A stretch of 64,000 nucleotides of DNA. It comes from BOG-908 sp964242115 (GTDB taxonomy: Bacteria > Pseudomonadota > Alphaproteobacteria > Acetobacterales > Acetobacteraceae). Of the stretch, positions 1 to 8,343 are shown in pieces. The stretch covers positions 1 through 64,000 of the forward strand of contig CAXSZX010000002.1 of the NCBI GenBank assembly GCA_964242115.1, read 5' to 3'. The first letter of the stretch is position 1; the number at the start of each line of letters is the position of its first letter. The notes below the pieces were generated by a model that had not been told where the DNA came from, did no database searches, and saw nothing but the letters and a program-made list of their open reading frames with translations. The position numbers and the translations under genes are program-made.

Positions 1-1477
1 GCACCGTCATGAAGTAGCGCTGCATGTCCGGGTGGGTCACCGTCAGCGGGCCGCCGCGCTCCAGCTGGCGGCGGAACAGCGGCACCACGCTGCCGGTGCT
101 GCCCAGCACGTTGCCGAACCGCACGGTGACGCAGCGCAGGCCCTGGCCGGCACGCAGGCCGGTGCGCGCTGCAATGTCGAGCGACTGGCAGTACATCTCC
201 GCCACCCGCTTGCTGGCACCCATCAGGCTGGACGGGTTGACCGCCTTGTCTGTGCTGATCAGCACCATCGCCTCGGCACCGACGCGACGCGCCGCGTCGG
301 CCACGATGCGGCTGCCGCAGGCGTTGGTCAGCAGGCCCTCCAGCGGATTGGCCTCAACCATCGGCACGTGCTTCAGCGCGGCGGCATGGAACACCAAGTG
401 TGGCGCGGCCTGGCCGAACACCGCCGCGATACGGTCGCTGTCGCGTATGTCGGCGATCACCGGGCGGCGCTGCACGTCCGGCCAGCTCTCCGCCAGCTCC
501 AGGTCGATCTGCCACAGTGCGTACTCGCTGTGGTCCAGCAGAACCAGCAGAGCCGGGCCGAGGGCGGCCAGCTGGCGGACCAGTTCGCTGCCGATGCTGC
601 CGCCGGCGCCGGTCACCAGCACTCGCCGGCCGCACACCAGCCGCGCCATGCCGGGCAGGTCGAGCCGCACCTGGGGGCGGTTGAGCAAGTCCTCGATTGC
701 CACCGGCCGCAGCTCAATCCGCTCGGCCGAGGTGAGTGCGGTCGGCCGCGGGGCGCGGCGCACCGGCACCCCGGCCGACTCCGCATCGGCGATCAGTGCA
801 GCAAGCGGGGCGCCGAGAAACTCCGGCTCGGTGACCACCAGCGCCGAGGGTGTACGGCGCCGACGAGCGAGCTGGGCCAGCACGTCGCGCGCCTGGCCGG
901 CGGTGCCCAGGATGGGCAGGTTGTGCATGCGCCGCCCGGCCTGGCGGTCCACCAGCGCCAGCAGGCCGACGATCCGCAGCCCGGTCGCCTGGTCGGCAGC
1001 GGCCGCGCGGATGAACGCGTCGGCAGCGTCGCCGGCGCCCACCAGCAGCACGCGCTCCAGCGCCGGGTCGTCGGACACGCGGCGTGGCCGGCCGCGATAC
1101 ACGCGGTAGCCCAGCCTCGGGACTCCGAGAAGCACCATCAGTGTCAGCGCGTGGACGATGGGGAAGGTGAGCGTGGGCAGCTGGAAGCCGGTGACCTCGA
1201 GCAGCAGCGCGAACAGGCCAGCGCAGGCGACGCTGCCGCCCATCACGCCGATCAGGTCGGACAGGCCGGAAAAGCGCCAATACTGCTGCGAAAGGCGGAA
1301 CGGCAGGCCGCCCAGCAGCAGGGTAATGCCGCCTCCGGCTAGGAACCACAGCGGGTGCAGCAGGCCGCCCTGGGGGTCGGCGATCCAGCGGGCAAGCGGG
1401 GCGGCTATGGCGGCTAAGGCGCCGTCGAGCGCGACGTTCACCAGGATGCGGTTGACGGAGCGCTGGGAGGGCTTCAC
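1..1477 (-). CDS. CapD/FlaA1-type nucleoside-diphosphate-sugar epimerase/dehydratase (3' end outside window)
   Basis: At least 492 residues read from a GTG at 1477; the gene runs off the left edge, so its C-terminus is missing. The N-terminal ~120 residues are hydrophobic membrane segments. A first nucleotide-binding region (VLLVGAGDAADAF) follows, then the catalytic Rossmann motif VTGAGGSIGSEL near residue 288. After that come AALKHVPMVE, STDKAVNPSSLMGASKR and VTVRFGNVLGS. The S/T-M-K arrangement replaces the usual YxxxK and is typical of the FlaA1/WbpM/CapD family, membrane enzymes that make nucleotide-linked deoxy-amino sugars for capsule, O-antigen or EPS. It diverges from the glycosyl-phosphate transferase at 1626, which fits a surface-sugar role. 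The GTG is chosen because the next upstream ATG codons are in another frame. Sugar substrate unknown. Confidence 0.9.
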   Translation of the reverse strand, partial: MKPSQRSVNRILVNVALDGALAAIAAPLARWIADPQGGLLHPLWFLAGGGITLLLGGLPFRLSQQYWRFSGLSDLIGVMGGSVACAGLFALLLEVTGFQLPTLTFPIVHALTLMVLLGVPRLGYRVYRGRPRRVSDDPALERVLLVGAGDAADAFIRAAAADQATGLRIVGLLALVDRQAGRRMHNLPILGTAGQARDVLAQLARRRRTPSALVVTEPEFLGAPLAALIADAESAGVPVRRAPRPTALTSAERIELRPVAIEDLLNRPQVRLDLPGMARLVCGRRVLVTGAGGSIGSELVRQLAALGPALLVLLDHSEYALWQIDLELAESWPDVQRRPVIADIRDSDRIAAVFGQAAPHLVFHAAALKHVPMVEANPLEGLLTNACGSRIVADAARRVGAEAMVLISTDKAVNPSSLMGASKRVAEMYCQSLDIAARTGLRAGQGLRCVTVRFGNVLGSTGSVVPLFRRQLERGGPLTVTHPDMQRYFMTV

Positions 1478-1490
1478 GCGGCGGCATATA

Positions 1491-1617
1491 AGGCAAGCGG
1501 TTCTATTTTGAAAAAAAGAACCAAAAAACTTTTGCTCCCTGTCGGGGGTCTGTTCTGGAGCGCGCGACAGCGGAAAGAGAAGTTTTTTGCTTCTTTTTTT
1601 CAAAAAAGAAGGCCTTA
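1491..1617 (-). repeat. AT-rich palindromic intergenic element, copy 1
   Basis: Left arm has the GGTTC type sequence (variant TTCTATTTTG); right arm is the GCTTC/GAAGGCC type. The core GCGACAGCGG sits next to the right arm (minus orientation). This copy lies between two divergent start codons (1477 and 1626) and occupies nearly all of the gap. Confidence 0.9.
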
Positions 1618-1625
1618 AGCGCGCA

Positions 1626-2669
1626 ATGCGCTCCCTCGCCTACGTTACTTTCGCTATCCTGCTCGCCTTGCTATCGGCCGCCGTGGTCCGCTTGATGATC
1701 CGGTTCGGCACGCTCGACTACCCGGGCTTACGCAGCTCCCACACCCAGCCTACGCCCAAGGGCGGCGGCGTGGGCATCGTGGCCGCCTTCCTGGCGGGCA
1801 TGCTGGTCCTCTACGCCGGTGCTGGCCGCGCGCGCGTTCCGGACGCGCCGTTCCTTGGCCTGATCACCGCGTCGGTGTTCATCGCCGCAATCTCCTACGC
1901 AGACGACGTGCGTAGCTGGTCGTTCACCATCAAGCTTGCAGCGCAGTTGACAGCCTGCCTGGTTGCTATCGCCACCGGATTGCGCCTGGAGGTGCTGCAC
2001 ACGCCTTGGCTGGGGGCGATCGACACGGGCTGGCTAGGCATCCCGCTGACGGCGGCCTGGATCCTGCTCGCCACCAACGCGGTGAACTTCATCGACGGGC
2101 TGAACGGCCTGGCGGGCGGGTCGGTGGCAATAGCCTGCCTCGTGCTGGCCGGGATAGCCGGTAATCAGGGCGACTTGTTCACCACCGTGGCAGCCCTCGT
2201 GCTAGCCGCAGGCATCGGCGGCTTTCTGCCCTACAATTTCCCGCGCGCACGCATCTTCATGGGCGACGTCGGCAGTCAGTTTTGCGGCTTTGTCCTGGCG
2301 GTGCTCGGCGTTCTGGCAGCACGCTTCGGAGCTCAGACGCTTTCCGTGCTGCTGGTGCCGATGATGCTCGCCGGCATCCTGTTCGACGTCGTCTTTACGC
2401 TGGCAAGACGGGCGGTCACCGGCCAGGTGCTCACGCAAGCGCATCGCGGACACCTGTATCAAGTCGCTAACCGGGCGGGTCTAGCTGCCTGGAAAGTGAG
2501 TGCAGTGTACTGGGCAATGGCTGCTTGGGGCGGGGCGTGTTGCGTGGCCTTCGGGCAAGTCCCGGGGACACTCAAGCCCATCATGCCATTCATCGCGCTG
2601 ACGCCGCAGCCGATTTGGCTATTCTACGTTTGGTCGCGCGCCGGTCGTGCTAAGCTGGCCTGCTGGTGA
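1626..2669 (+). CDS. WecA/WbpL-like undecaprenyl-phosphate glycosyl-1-phosphate transferase (glycosyltransferase family 4)
   Basis: 347 residues with about ten hydrophobic segments, a polytopic inner-membrane protein of the MraY/WecA family. Such enzymes move a sugar-1-phosphate from a UDP-sugar to undecaprenyl phosphate, the first step of O-antigen or EPS assembly. Family signatures: DYPGLRSSHTQPTPKGGG near residue 30, SYADDVRSW (Asp pair), NAVNFIDGLNGLAGG and FPRARIFMGDVGSQFCGF. The reading frame stays open upstream into the repeat element, but that part only encodes the element's K/F-rich peptide. The ATG at 1626, just after the element, is therefore the realistic start, although no clear ribosome-binding site is seen. 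Divergent from the capD-like gene. Confidence 0.9.
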   Translation: MRSLAYVTFAILLALLSAAVVRLMIRFGTLDYPGLRSSHTQPTPKGGGVGIVAAFLAGMLVLYAGAGRARVPDAPFLGLITASVFIAAISYADDVRSWSFTIKLAAQLTACLVAIATGLRLEVLHTPWLGAIDTGWLGIPLTAAWILLATNAVNFIDGLNGLAGGSVAIACLVLAGIAGNQGDLFTTVAALVLAAGIGGFLPYNFPRARIFMGDVGSQFCGFVLAVLGVLAARFGAQTLSVLLVPMMLAGILFDVVFTLARRAVTGQVLTQAHRGHLYQVANRAGLAAWKVSAVYWAMAAWGGACCVAFGQVPGTLKPIMPFIALTPQPIWLFYVWSRAGRAKLACW

Positions 2670-2678
2670 GGCGCCGCG

Positions 2679-2708
2679 CGCGCCCCGGGGTAGCCTCCCC
2701 GGGGCGCG
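2679..2708. terminator. 12-bp perfect GC stem-loop between convergent genes
   Basis: CGCGCCCCGGGG (2679-2690) and its exact complement (2697-2708) enclose the loop TAGCCT. The hairpin lies 10 bases after the wecA-like stop and 14 before the marR stop. There is no T-run, so intrinsic termination is inferred from position and stem only. Confidence 0.6.
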
Positions 2709-2722
2709 ACGCGTGACGGGCT

Positions 2723-3130
2723 TCAGCCGTGGCTGCCGCCGCGTGCGCTACGGCGTTCCTCGTTGGCGGCCACCGTCTTGCGGGACGGGGAGGTCGCCTC
2801 GTTCATGATCGAACGCAGGTCGCGCAGGAAGGCAGCACCTTTCAGGGTGCGCTGAACCAGCACGCTGCGGCGATCCATCGGGTCCACCTTGCGGCGTGCG
2901 AGGTCGAGTTCGCCCAGCCGGTCCAGCGCACGGGTGATTGCCGGCTTGGAGACGTTGAGGTCGGCCGCGAGCCCACGAACCGTATGCGCACCATCCTGCA
3001 GGTAGCAGGTCAGGAACACGCCCAGTTGCCGGGCGGACAGGTCCGGGCCGTCACGGCGCACCAGCGCCACAATGGTGTCCCGCAGGATGCCGACCATTTG
3101 GTCGGATTGTTGAGAAGATGCAGCAGCCAT
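2723..3130 (-). CDS. MarR-family winged-helix transcriptional regulator
   Basis: 135 residues. The central part, LSARQLGVFLTCYLQDGAHTVRGLA followed by LNVSKPAITRALDRLGELDLARRKVDPMDRRSVLVQRT, has the MarR layout: recognition helix (VSKPAITRALDRL) and a wing containing the conserved DxRS. The C-terminal tail is Arg/Ser-rich. Two ATGs lie six bases apart (3136 and 3130). AAGGAA sits about 7 bases before the second but touches the first, so 3130 is chosen. Target genes and ligand cannot be told. It lies downstream of the aminopeptidase on the same strand, with a 170-base gap that can hold its own promoter. Confidence 0.85.
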   Translation of the reverse strand: MAAASSQQSDQMVGILRDTIVALVRRDGPDLSARQLGVFLTCYLQDGAHTVRGLAADLNVSKPAITRALDRLGELDLARRKVDPMDRRSVLVQRTLKGAAFLRDLRSIMNEATSPSRKTVAANEERRSARGGSHG

Positions 3131-3306
3131 TTTCATTTCCTTTCGCTCTCAGAGACCATTTGCTGTTCCAGCTGCCTAAAGCCCGTTTCAATACCGATTC
3201 GAAGGCCGATCGGATCGTGAACGGTCTAAGCCGCTTAAACAAAGAAAGTTCTAAAATCCTTTCCGATACTCACCATCGGGTTCGTTACCGAAACTTCAAC
3301 ACACGC

Positions 3307-4734
3307 CTATGTCAACCCGGTAACTGGTCCGTGTCCCGGCTGCTGGTCCGCCAAAGAGACGAACCGGGTAATCGCCTCGACCGTCGCCCGTAAGGCCTGC
3401 GCTTCTCCGCCTGACGGCCGCCCTGCCCTGGAGACGTCGTTCCAGGCATAGACATCAAAATGCGCCCACCGCGTTCCTTTGGACACGAAACGTTGAAGGA
3501 ACATTGCCGCTACGATTGCTCCGCTATGCGCCTCCTTCGAAACGTTATTGATGTCGGCAACGGTGCTTTCAAGCCAAGAATTGTAACCCTGCCAGAGCGG
3601 CATCCGCCACACGGGATCGTGTACCGCTGTAGCCGACTCGGCAAACAAGCTGGCCACAACATCATCGTTGCTGAACATCGCTGGCAGATCCGGGCCAAGT
3701 GCTACGCGCGCCGCCCCGGTCAGCGTCGCATAATCCAGCAGCAGGTCAGGGGCGGCAAGGCACGCTTCCGCTATCAGGTCGCACAACACCAGGCGGCCTT
3801 CCGCATCGGTGTTGCCGACCTCCACGGACAGTCCGGCGCGCGTGTGCAGCACGTCCGAAGGCCGCATCGCATGTCCGGAAATCATGTTGTCTACACAACC
3901 AAGTCTAAGTTCCAGACGCACCGGCAGACCGGCGTCGATAACCAGGCAGGCCACCGCCAGCGCAATGGCCGCGCCGCCCATGTCTTTCTTCATCCGCAGC
4001 ATCCCGGCCGAGCTCTTAATGTCGTAGCCGCCGGTGTCGAAACACACGCCCTTGCCGCAAATCGAGACGAGTTTCGCGTCAGTGGACGCGGTAGCCGACC
4101 GCCACTCGCCGATTACGACGCAGGGCGGCCGCGACGACCCGCACCCGACAGCCTGCAGGGCAGGATAGGCTTTCGCCACCGCCGCACCCTCGATCACTTT
4201 CATGTTAACACCGCGTTTAGCCAAAACGTCCTGTGCGCAGGCGGCCAGTTCGGCAGGGCCGAGCAGGTTTGCCGGTGTATTCACGAGGTCTCGCACCAGC
4301 CAGACGGCGCGTGCCTGCGCAACCGTTCGCTCCTGGCCCTCTGGCAACACGAGCAACGACCGCGACTCGGCCGGTGCGCTCTTCAACGACACGAAGCGGT
4401 AGGCGCCGAGTGCCCAGCCGAGCACCGCCGTGGCCACGTCCTCCACCCCCTCGCCGAGTCGCCACGGCATGGCAGGCAAAACCGCCGGGAGTGCTCCCCA
4501 GACATACGGGCCGGTCTCCTCGCCCAACCCGAGCACAGCGCCGCCCAGCCCGGCCTGTCCGGGCAGCAGCACGACCCGGCCCGCCTCGGCCTTGAAGCCG
4601 CACCCGCGCAGATAGGCCGCCTGGTCCGCCGGCAGCGCACCCAGCAGCACCGGGAGCGACTCGGGGCGGGCAGCGTGGACCGGCAGCGCACCCTCTGACT
4701 GGTCAACGAAGCAATCCGGAGCGCGGTCGAACAT
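3307..4734 (-). CDS. Leucyl aminopeptidase family protein (M17)
   Basis: 475 residues, close to the usual family length. M17 enzymes are cytosolic di-zinc or di-manganese exopeptidases that remove N-terminal residues from peptides. Metal and catalytic motifs are present: GKGVCFDTGGYDIKSS followed by MLRMKKDMGGAA (residues ~220-250), and NTDAEGRLVLCD near 308. The conserved bicarbonate-binding Arg lies in NTDAEGRL. FDTGG replaces the commoner FDSGG. It diverges from the helicase gene with a short gap (~90 bases). The N-terminal third is less conserved, as in other alphaproteobacterial members; PepA versus PepB subtype cannot be settled. Confidence 0.93.
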   Translation of the reverse strand: MFDRAPDCFVDQSEGALPVHAARPESLPVLLGALPADQAAYLRGCGFKAEAGRVVLLPGQAGLGGAVLGLGEETGPYVWGALPAVLPAMPWRLGEGVEDVATAVLGWALGAYRFVSLKSAPAESRSLLVLPEGQERTVAQARAVWLVRDLVNTPANLLGPAELAACAQDVLAKRGVNMKVIEGAAVAKAYPALQAVGCGSSRPPCVVIGEWRSATASTDAKLVSICGKGVCFDTGGYDIKSSAGMLRMKKDMGGAAIALAVACLVIDAGLPVRLELRLGCVDNMISGHAMRPSDVLHTRAGLSVEVGNTDAEGRLVLCDLIAEACLAAPDLLLDYATLTGAARVALGPDLPAMFSNDDVVASLFAESATAVHDPVWRMPLWQGYNSWLESTVADINNVSKEAHSGAIVAAMFLQRFVSKGTRWAHFDVYAWNDVSRAGRPSGGEAQALRATVEAITRFVSLADQQPGHGPVTGLT

Positions 4735-4826
4735 CCATCCTCCTTGGGGGGCAGCGTCGCCGACCCGCTACGTCCGGCATGCGACTGCACCTTGCATTCG
4801 CCCGCGCCACATCAAATCATTGGCGC

Positions 4827-7364
4827 ATGTCGGGCGCCTCCCTCCGAGTCGGCAAGGACATGTTCGCGCCCAGGGTGCGCGCCGTCCTCGGCCCGACCAA
4901 CACCGGCAAGACCCACCTTGCGATCACCCGCCTGCTCGGACACAGCTCGGGCATCATCGGCTTCCCGCTGCGGCTGCTGGCGCGCGAGAACTACGACCGC
5001 ATGGTCGCCGCCAAGGGCGTGCGCTCGGTCGCACTGATCACCGGCGAGGAGAAGATCGTGCCGCCCGAGGCGCGCTGGTTCAGCTGCACCGTGGAAGCCA
5101 TGCCGCTCGACCGCCGCGTGGAGTTCGTCGCCGTCGACGAAATCCAGCTCTGCGCCGACCCGGACCGCGGCCACGTCTTCACCGACCGGCTGCTGCACGC
5201 CCGCGGCCTGGTGGAGACGATGTTCCTGGGTGCTGAGACCATTCGCCCGCTGCTGCAGCGCCTGGTGCCGCAGGCCGAGGTGGAGACCCGCCCGCGGCTC
5301 TCCCAGCTCACCTACGCCGGGCCGACCAAGCTGGTGAAGCTGCCGCCGCGCAGCGCCATCGTCGCCTTCAGCGCGGCGGAGGTCTACGCCATCGCCGAGC
5401 TGATCCGCCGTCGCCGCGGCGGCTGCGCGGTGGTGATGGGCCGCCTCTCGCCGCGCACCCGCAACGCCCAGGTGGCGCTGTATCAGGACCGCGAGGTGGA
5501 TTTTTTGGTGGCCACCGACGCGATCGGCATGGGCCTCAACATGGACGTCAACCACGTCGCTTTCGCCGGGCTGCAGAAGTTCGACGGCCACCGCCCCCGC
5601 CGCCTGCACGCCGCCGAGGTGGCGCAGATCGGCGGCCGCGCCGGCCGTGGCATGCGCGACGGCAGCTTCGGCACCACCGCCACCTGCCCGGAAATCCCCG
5701 ACGACATCGTGGACGCCGTCGAAGCCCACGTCTTCGACCCGATCGAGAGCCTCGCCTGGCGCAACGCCCAGCTCGATTTCAGCCATATCGACCGCCTGCT
5801 CGACAGCCTGACCGCGCCGCCGCCGATCCCCGGCCTGGTGCGCGGCAACGACGCCAGCGACCTCGACACCCTCTCCACGCTGGCCCGCGACCCCGAGATA
5901 CGTCACCTGGCGCAAGGCCGCCGCCAGCTACGCATGTTGTGGGAAGCCTGCCAGGTGCCGGACTTCCGCAAGATCACCGACGACAGCCACGTCCGCCTCT
6001 GCGCCCGTATCTACGCCCACCTGGCGCGCGGCGAGTTGCTGCCGGCCGACTGGCTGGCCAGCCAGTTCGCCACGCTGGCCGGAACCGAGGGCGACATCGA
6101 CACGCTGATGGCACGGCTGTCCGGCGTGCGGGTGTGGTCCTACGTCGCCGCCCGTGGCGACTGGGTGCCGGATGCCGCCACCTGGCAGGCCCGCGCCCGC
6201 GACATTGAAGACAAGCTCTCCGACGTGCTGCACGAGCGGCTGACCGCCCGCTTCGTCGACCGCCGGGCCGCCCACCTGATGCGGCGGCTGGAGGCGGCAG
6301 AGGGCGGTGAGGAGCTGCTCTCCGCGGTGACCCCACGCGGCGAGGTGGTGGTGGAAGGCCACGCGGTGGGCCACGTCGCCGGCTTCGCCTTTCTGCCCGA
6401 CCCGGTTGCTGAGGGTCCGGAGAAGCGCCTGGTGCTGCGCGCCGCCCGCCGCTCGCTTTGCCAGGAAATGCCGCGCCGGGTTGCCATGCTGGAGACGGCG
6501 GGTGACGGCGCCTTCGCGCTGACACCGCACCACACGATCACCTGGACCGCCGAGGGCGGCCCTAATGCTGCGGTGGCCAGGCTGCGGCCCGGTGCCAGCC
6601 TGACCCGGCCGGCGGTGGACGTGATCGACAGCGAGTTCCTCGACGGCCCGCAACGCGAGCGCATCCGCCTGCGCCTGCAAGCCTGGATCGACGGCCGTAT
6701 CGCCCGCGAGCTGGCGCCGCTGTTCACCGCCGTCGCCCGGGCCGGCGGCCAGGCCGAGCTGCGCGGCCCGCTGCACCGGCTGCTGGAAGCCGGCGGCGTG
6801 GTGGTGGGTAGCACCGAGGCCGAGATCGCCCCGCCCTTGCGTGGCCGCCTGAAGGCACTCGGCGTGCGCGCCGGCCGCTTCGCCCTCTACGTGCCGGACC
6901 TGCTCAAACCCCGCGCGGCGCAGCTGCGCGCGCAGCTCTGGGCCATCCGTGCGCGGGTGCCGGTCCCGGACCTGCCCAATCCCGGCCTGGTCTCGATCAC
7001 CCCCCCGGATGGCTCTATGGCCGGCTTCCTCGCCATGCTGGGCTGGGTGGAGGCGGGCCCGGTGCTGCTGCGGCTGGACATCGCCGAGCGGGTGGCGGCG
7101 GAGCTCGCCTACTCCACCCGCGGCAAGCCGGCGCCGGTGCCAACGGAGGTGGGACAGCGGCTGGGCGTTCGGGTGGAGGTGCTGCCGGCGGTGCTGCGGG
7201 GTCTGGGGCTGCGTATCCTGCCGGCGCCGGCTTTGGCGCCCGCGGTTTTCGGGCCGCCGCCGCCGCCGATGATCGCGCAGCCGCGGCGGCGGAGTGTGGA
7301 TACACCTCCGCCGGTGTATCGGCCGGATTCGCCGTTTGCGGCGCTGGCGAACTTTAGAAAGTAA
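4827..7364 (+). CDS. SUV3-like superfamily II DNA/RNA helicase
   Basis: 845 residues from ATG 4827; ATGs at 4779 and 4860 are in frame too. Walker A is GPTNTGKTHLA at residues ~22-32 and the Walker B box is DEIQL (~104) instead of DEAD/DEAH. VGTxxx-type motifs follow as ATDAIGMGLNMDVNHVAFAGL and IGGRAGRG (motif VI). This layout matches the mitochondrial SUV3 RNA helicases and their alphaproteobacterial relatives, whose bacterial role is poorly known. The C-terminal ~400 residues are Arg/Leu-rich and end in a proline-rich stretch. The start is uncertain: 4827 leaves room for a divergent promoter and avoids an unconserved leader. An element copy begins right after the TAA. Confidence 0.9.
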   Translation: MSGASLRVGKDMFAPRVRAVLGPTNTGKTHLAITRLLGHSSGIIGFPLRLLARENYDRMVAAKGVRSVALITGEEKIVPPEARWFSCTVEAMPLDRRVEFVAVDEIQLCADPDRGHVFTDRLLHARGLVETMFLGAETIRPLLQRLVPQAEVETRPRLSQLTYAGPTKLVKLPPRSAIVAFSAAEVYAIAELIRRRRGGCAVVMGRLSPRTRNAQVALYQDREVDFLVATDAIGMGLNMDVNHVAFAGLQKFDGHRPRRLHAAEVAQIGGRAGRGMRDGSFGTTATCPEIPDDIVDAVEAHVFDPIESLAWRNAQLDFSHIDRLLDSLTAPPPIPGLVRGNDASDLDTLSTLARDPEIRHLAQGRRQLRMLWEACQVPDFRKITDDSHVRLCARIYAHLARGELLPADWLASQFATLAGTEGDIDTLMARLSGVRVWSYVAARGDWVPDAATWQARARDIEDKLSDVLHERLTARFVDRRAAHLMRRLEAAEGGEELLSAVTPRGEVVVEGHAVGHVAGFAFLPDPVAEGPEKRLVLRAARRSLCQEMPRRVAMLETAGDGAFALTPHHTITWTAEGGPNAAVARLRPGASLTRPAVDVIDSEFLDGPQRERIRLRLQAWIDGRIARELAPLFTAVARAGGQAELRGPLHRLLEAGGVVVGSTEAEIAPPLRGRLKALGVRAGRFALYVPDLLKPRAAQLRAQLWAIRARVPVPDLPNPGLVSITPPDGSMAGFLAMLGWVEAGPVLLRLDIAERVAAELAYSTRGKPAPVPTEVGQRLGVRVEVLPAVLRGLGLRILPAPALAPAVFGPPPPPMIAQPRRRSVDTPPPVYRPDSPFAALANFRK

Positions 7365-7495
7365 GGAAGCAGTTCTTTTTTGAAAAAAAGAACCAAAAAA
7401 CTTTTGTCTCTCGGGTACTCGCTGAAGGAAGCTCCGCGACAGCGCTCGCAAAAGTTTTTTGGTTCTTTTTTTCAAAAAAGAACTGCTTTCTTGCC
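7365..7495 (-). repeat. AT-rich palindromic intergenic element, copy 2
   Basis: The most canonical copy: both ~40 bp arms (AAGCAGTTC...CTTTTGTC) are near-perfect reverse complements. The core CCGCGACAGCG is next to the right arm. It fills the whole gap between the helicase stop and the S4-protein start. Confidence 0.95.
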
Positions 7496-7756
7496 TTGCT
7501 AAGCCAACGCCTCGACAAATGGCTCTGGTGCGCCCGCTTCGCCGCCACCCGCACCGCCTGTGCCGGCATGGCCGAGAGCGGCCTGCTCCGCATCAACCGC
7601 CAGCCCACCGATAAGCCGCACGCCAAAGTGCGCATCGGCGACGTGCTGACCCTGCCGCTCTATTCCGGCGTCCGGGTGATCGAGGTCCTGGCCTTGACGG
7701 AGCGCCGCGGTCCCGCACCTGAGGCACAGGCGCTATACCGGGTGCTGCCCGGCTAG
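7496..7756 (+). CDS. S4-domain RNA-binding protein (Hsp15/HslR-like)
   Basis: 86 residues, shorter than E. coli Hsp15 (about 130). LDKWLWCARFAATRTACAGMAESGLLRINRQPTDKPHAKVRIGDVLTL is a clear S4 RNA-binding fold with the LDKWLW start seen in Hsp15, which binds stalled 50S subunits. The only usable start is TTG at 7496; upstream in-frame codons belong to the repeat element and contain no ATG or GTG. No ribosome-binding site is visible. The basic C-terminal tail of Hsp15 is missing, so RNA affinity may differ. It is followed 64 bases later by fdxA, an arrangement common in this order. Confidence 0.85.
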   Translation: MLSQRLDKWLWCARFAATRTACAGMAESGLLRINRQPTDKPHAKVRIGDVLTLPLYSGVRVIEVLALTERRGPAPEAQALYRVLPG

Positions 7757-7820
7757 CTTGCGCCATGCGGCGCAAGCGGCCATATCGCGCCGTCAAGCGT
7801 CAAGCTCACTGGAGAATACG

Positions 7821-8153
7821 ATGACCTACGTGGTCACCGAGAACTGCATCAAGTGCAAATACATGGATTGCGTGGAGGTCTGTCCGGTGGACTGCTTCTA
7901 CGTCGGCGAGAATATGCTGGTGATCAACCCGGACGAATGCATCGACTGCGGCGTGTGCGAGCCGGAATGCCCGGCCGAGGCGATCGTGCCGGACAGCGAC
8001 GACAAGGCCGCCCCCTGGGCAGAGCGCAACCGCATCTACGGAACGCAGTGGCCCAACATCACTCGCAAGGGCACCGCACCCGCTGACGCCGACGAGTGGA
8101 AGGACAAGCCTGGAAAGGAGGCGCTGTTTTCCGCCGAACCGGGCACTGCCTGA
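7821..8153 (+). CDS. fdxA: Seven-iron ferredoxin FdxA (3Fe-4S + 4Fe-4S)
   Basis: 110 residues. Two cysteine clusters bind the iron-sulphur centres: TENCIKCKYMDCVEVCPVDCF near the N-terminus and PDECIDCGVCEPECPAEAI around residues 38-56. This is the usual alphaproteobacterial FdxA, a cytosolic low-potential electron carrier of about 107-112 residues. The start is ATG 7821, supported by GGAGA at 7811-7815; an upstream in-frame extension is rejected. A basic C-terminal half (WAERNRIYGTQWPNIT) is typical of the family. The S4 gene lies just upstream and is probably co-transcribed. Confidence 0.96.
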   Translation: MTYVVTENCIKCKYMDCVEVCPVDCFYVGENMLVINPDECIDCGVCEPECPAEAIVPDSDDKAAPWAERNRIYGTQWPNITRKGTAPADADEWKDKPGKEALFSAEPGTA

Positions 8154-8169
8154 AGGCGTCAGGCAAGGA

Positions 8170-8297
8170 AGGCAAGGCCTTCTTTTCTGAAGAAAAGAAG
8201 CAAAAGACTTTTGGTCCTGCTGTCGCGATGGTTCTGCAGCGCGCACCCAAGAAGACAAAAGTTTTTTGGCTCTTTTCTTCAAAAAAGAACTGATTGC
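8170..8297 (+). repeat. AT-rich palindromic intergenic element, copy 3
   Basis: Left arm is the C-type (GGCCTTCTTTT...AAAAGAAGC), right arm the G-type (TTTTTTGGCTC...AAAGAACTG). The core CTGCTGTCGCGA is next to the left arm (plus orientation). It lies between convergent fdxA and the GH16 gene. Confidence 0.9.
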
Positions 8298-8343
8298 ATG
8301 GCATGTTTTTGCACCAGCCGCGCTCCTCCGGCGCGGCTGCCGC

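Noticed and set aside
24..1342. Long plus-strand open frames over the first 1.3 kb
   Set aside because: They are antisense shadows of the capD-like gene; the minus frame has full Rossmann and STDKAVNP motifs, whereas the plus frames have no family motif.
714..1496. Minus-strand ORF with ATG at 1496
   Set aside because: It is out of frame with the conserved capD-like protein, which starts at GTG 1477; its product is Arg/Pro-rich and featureless.
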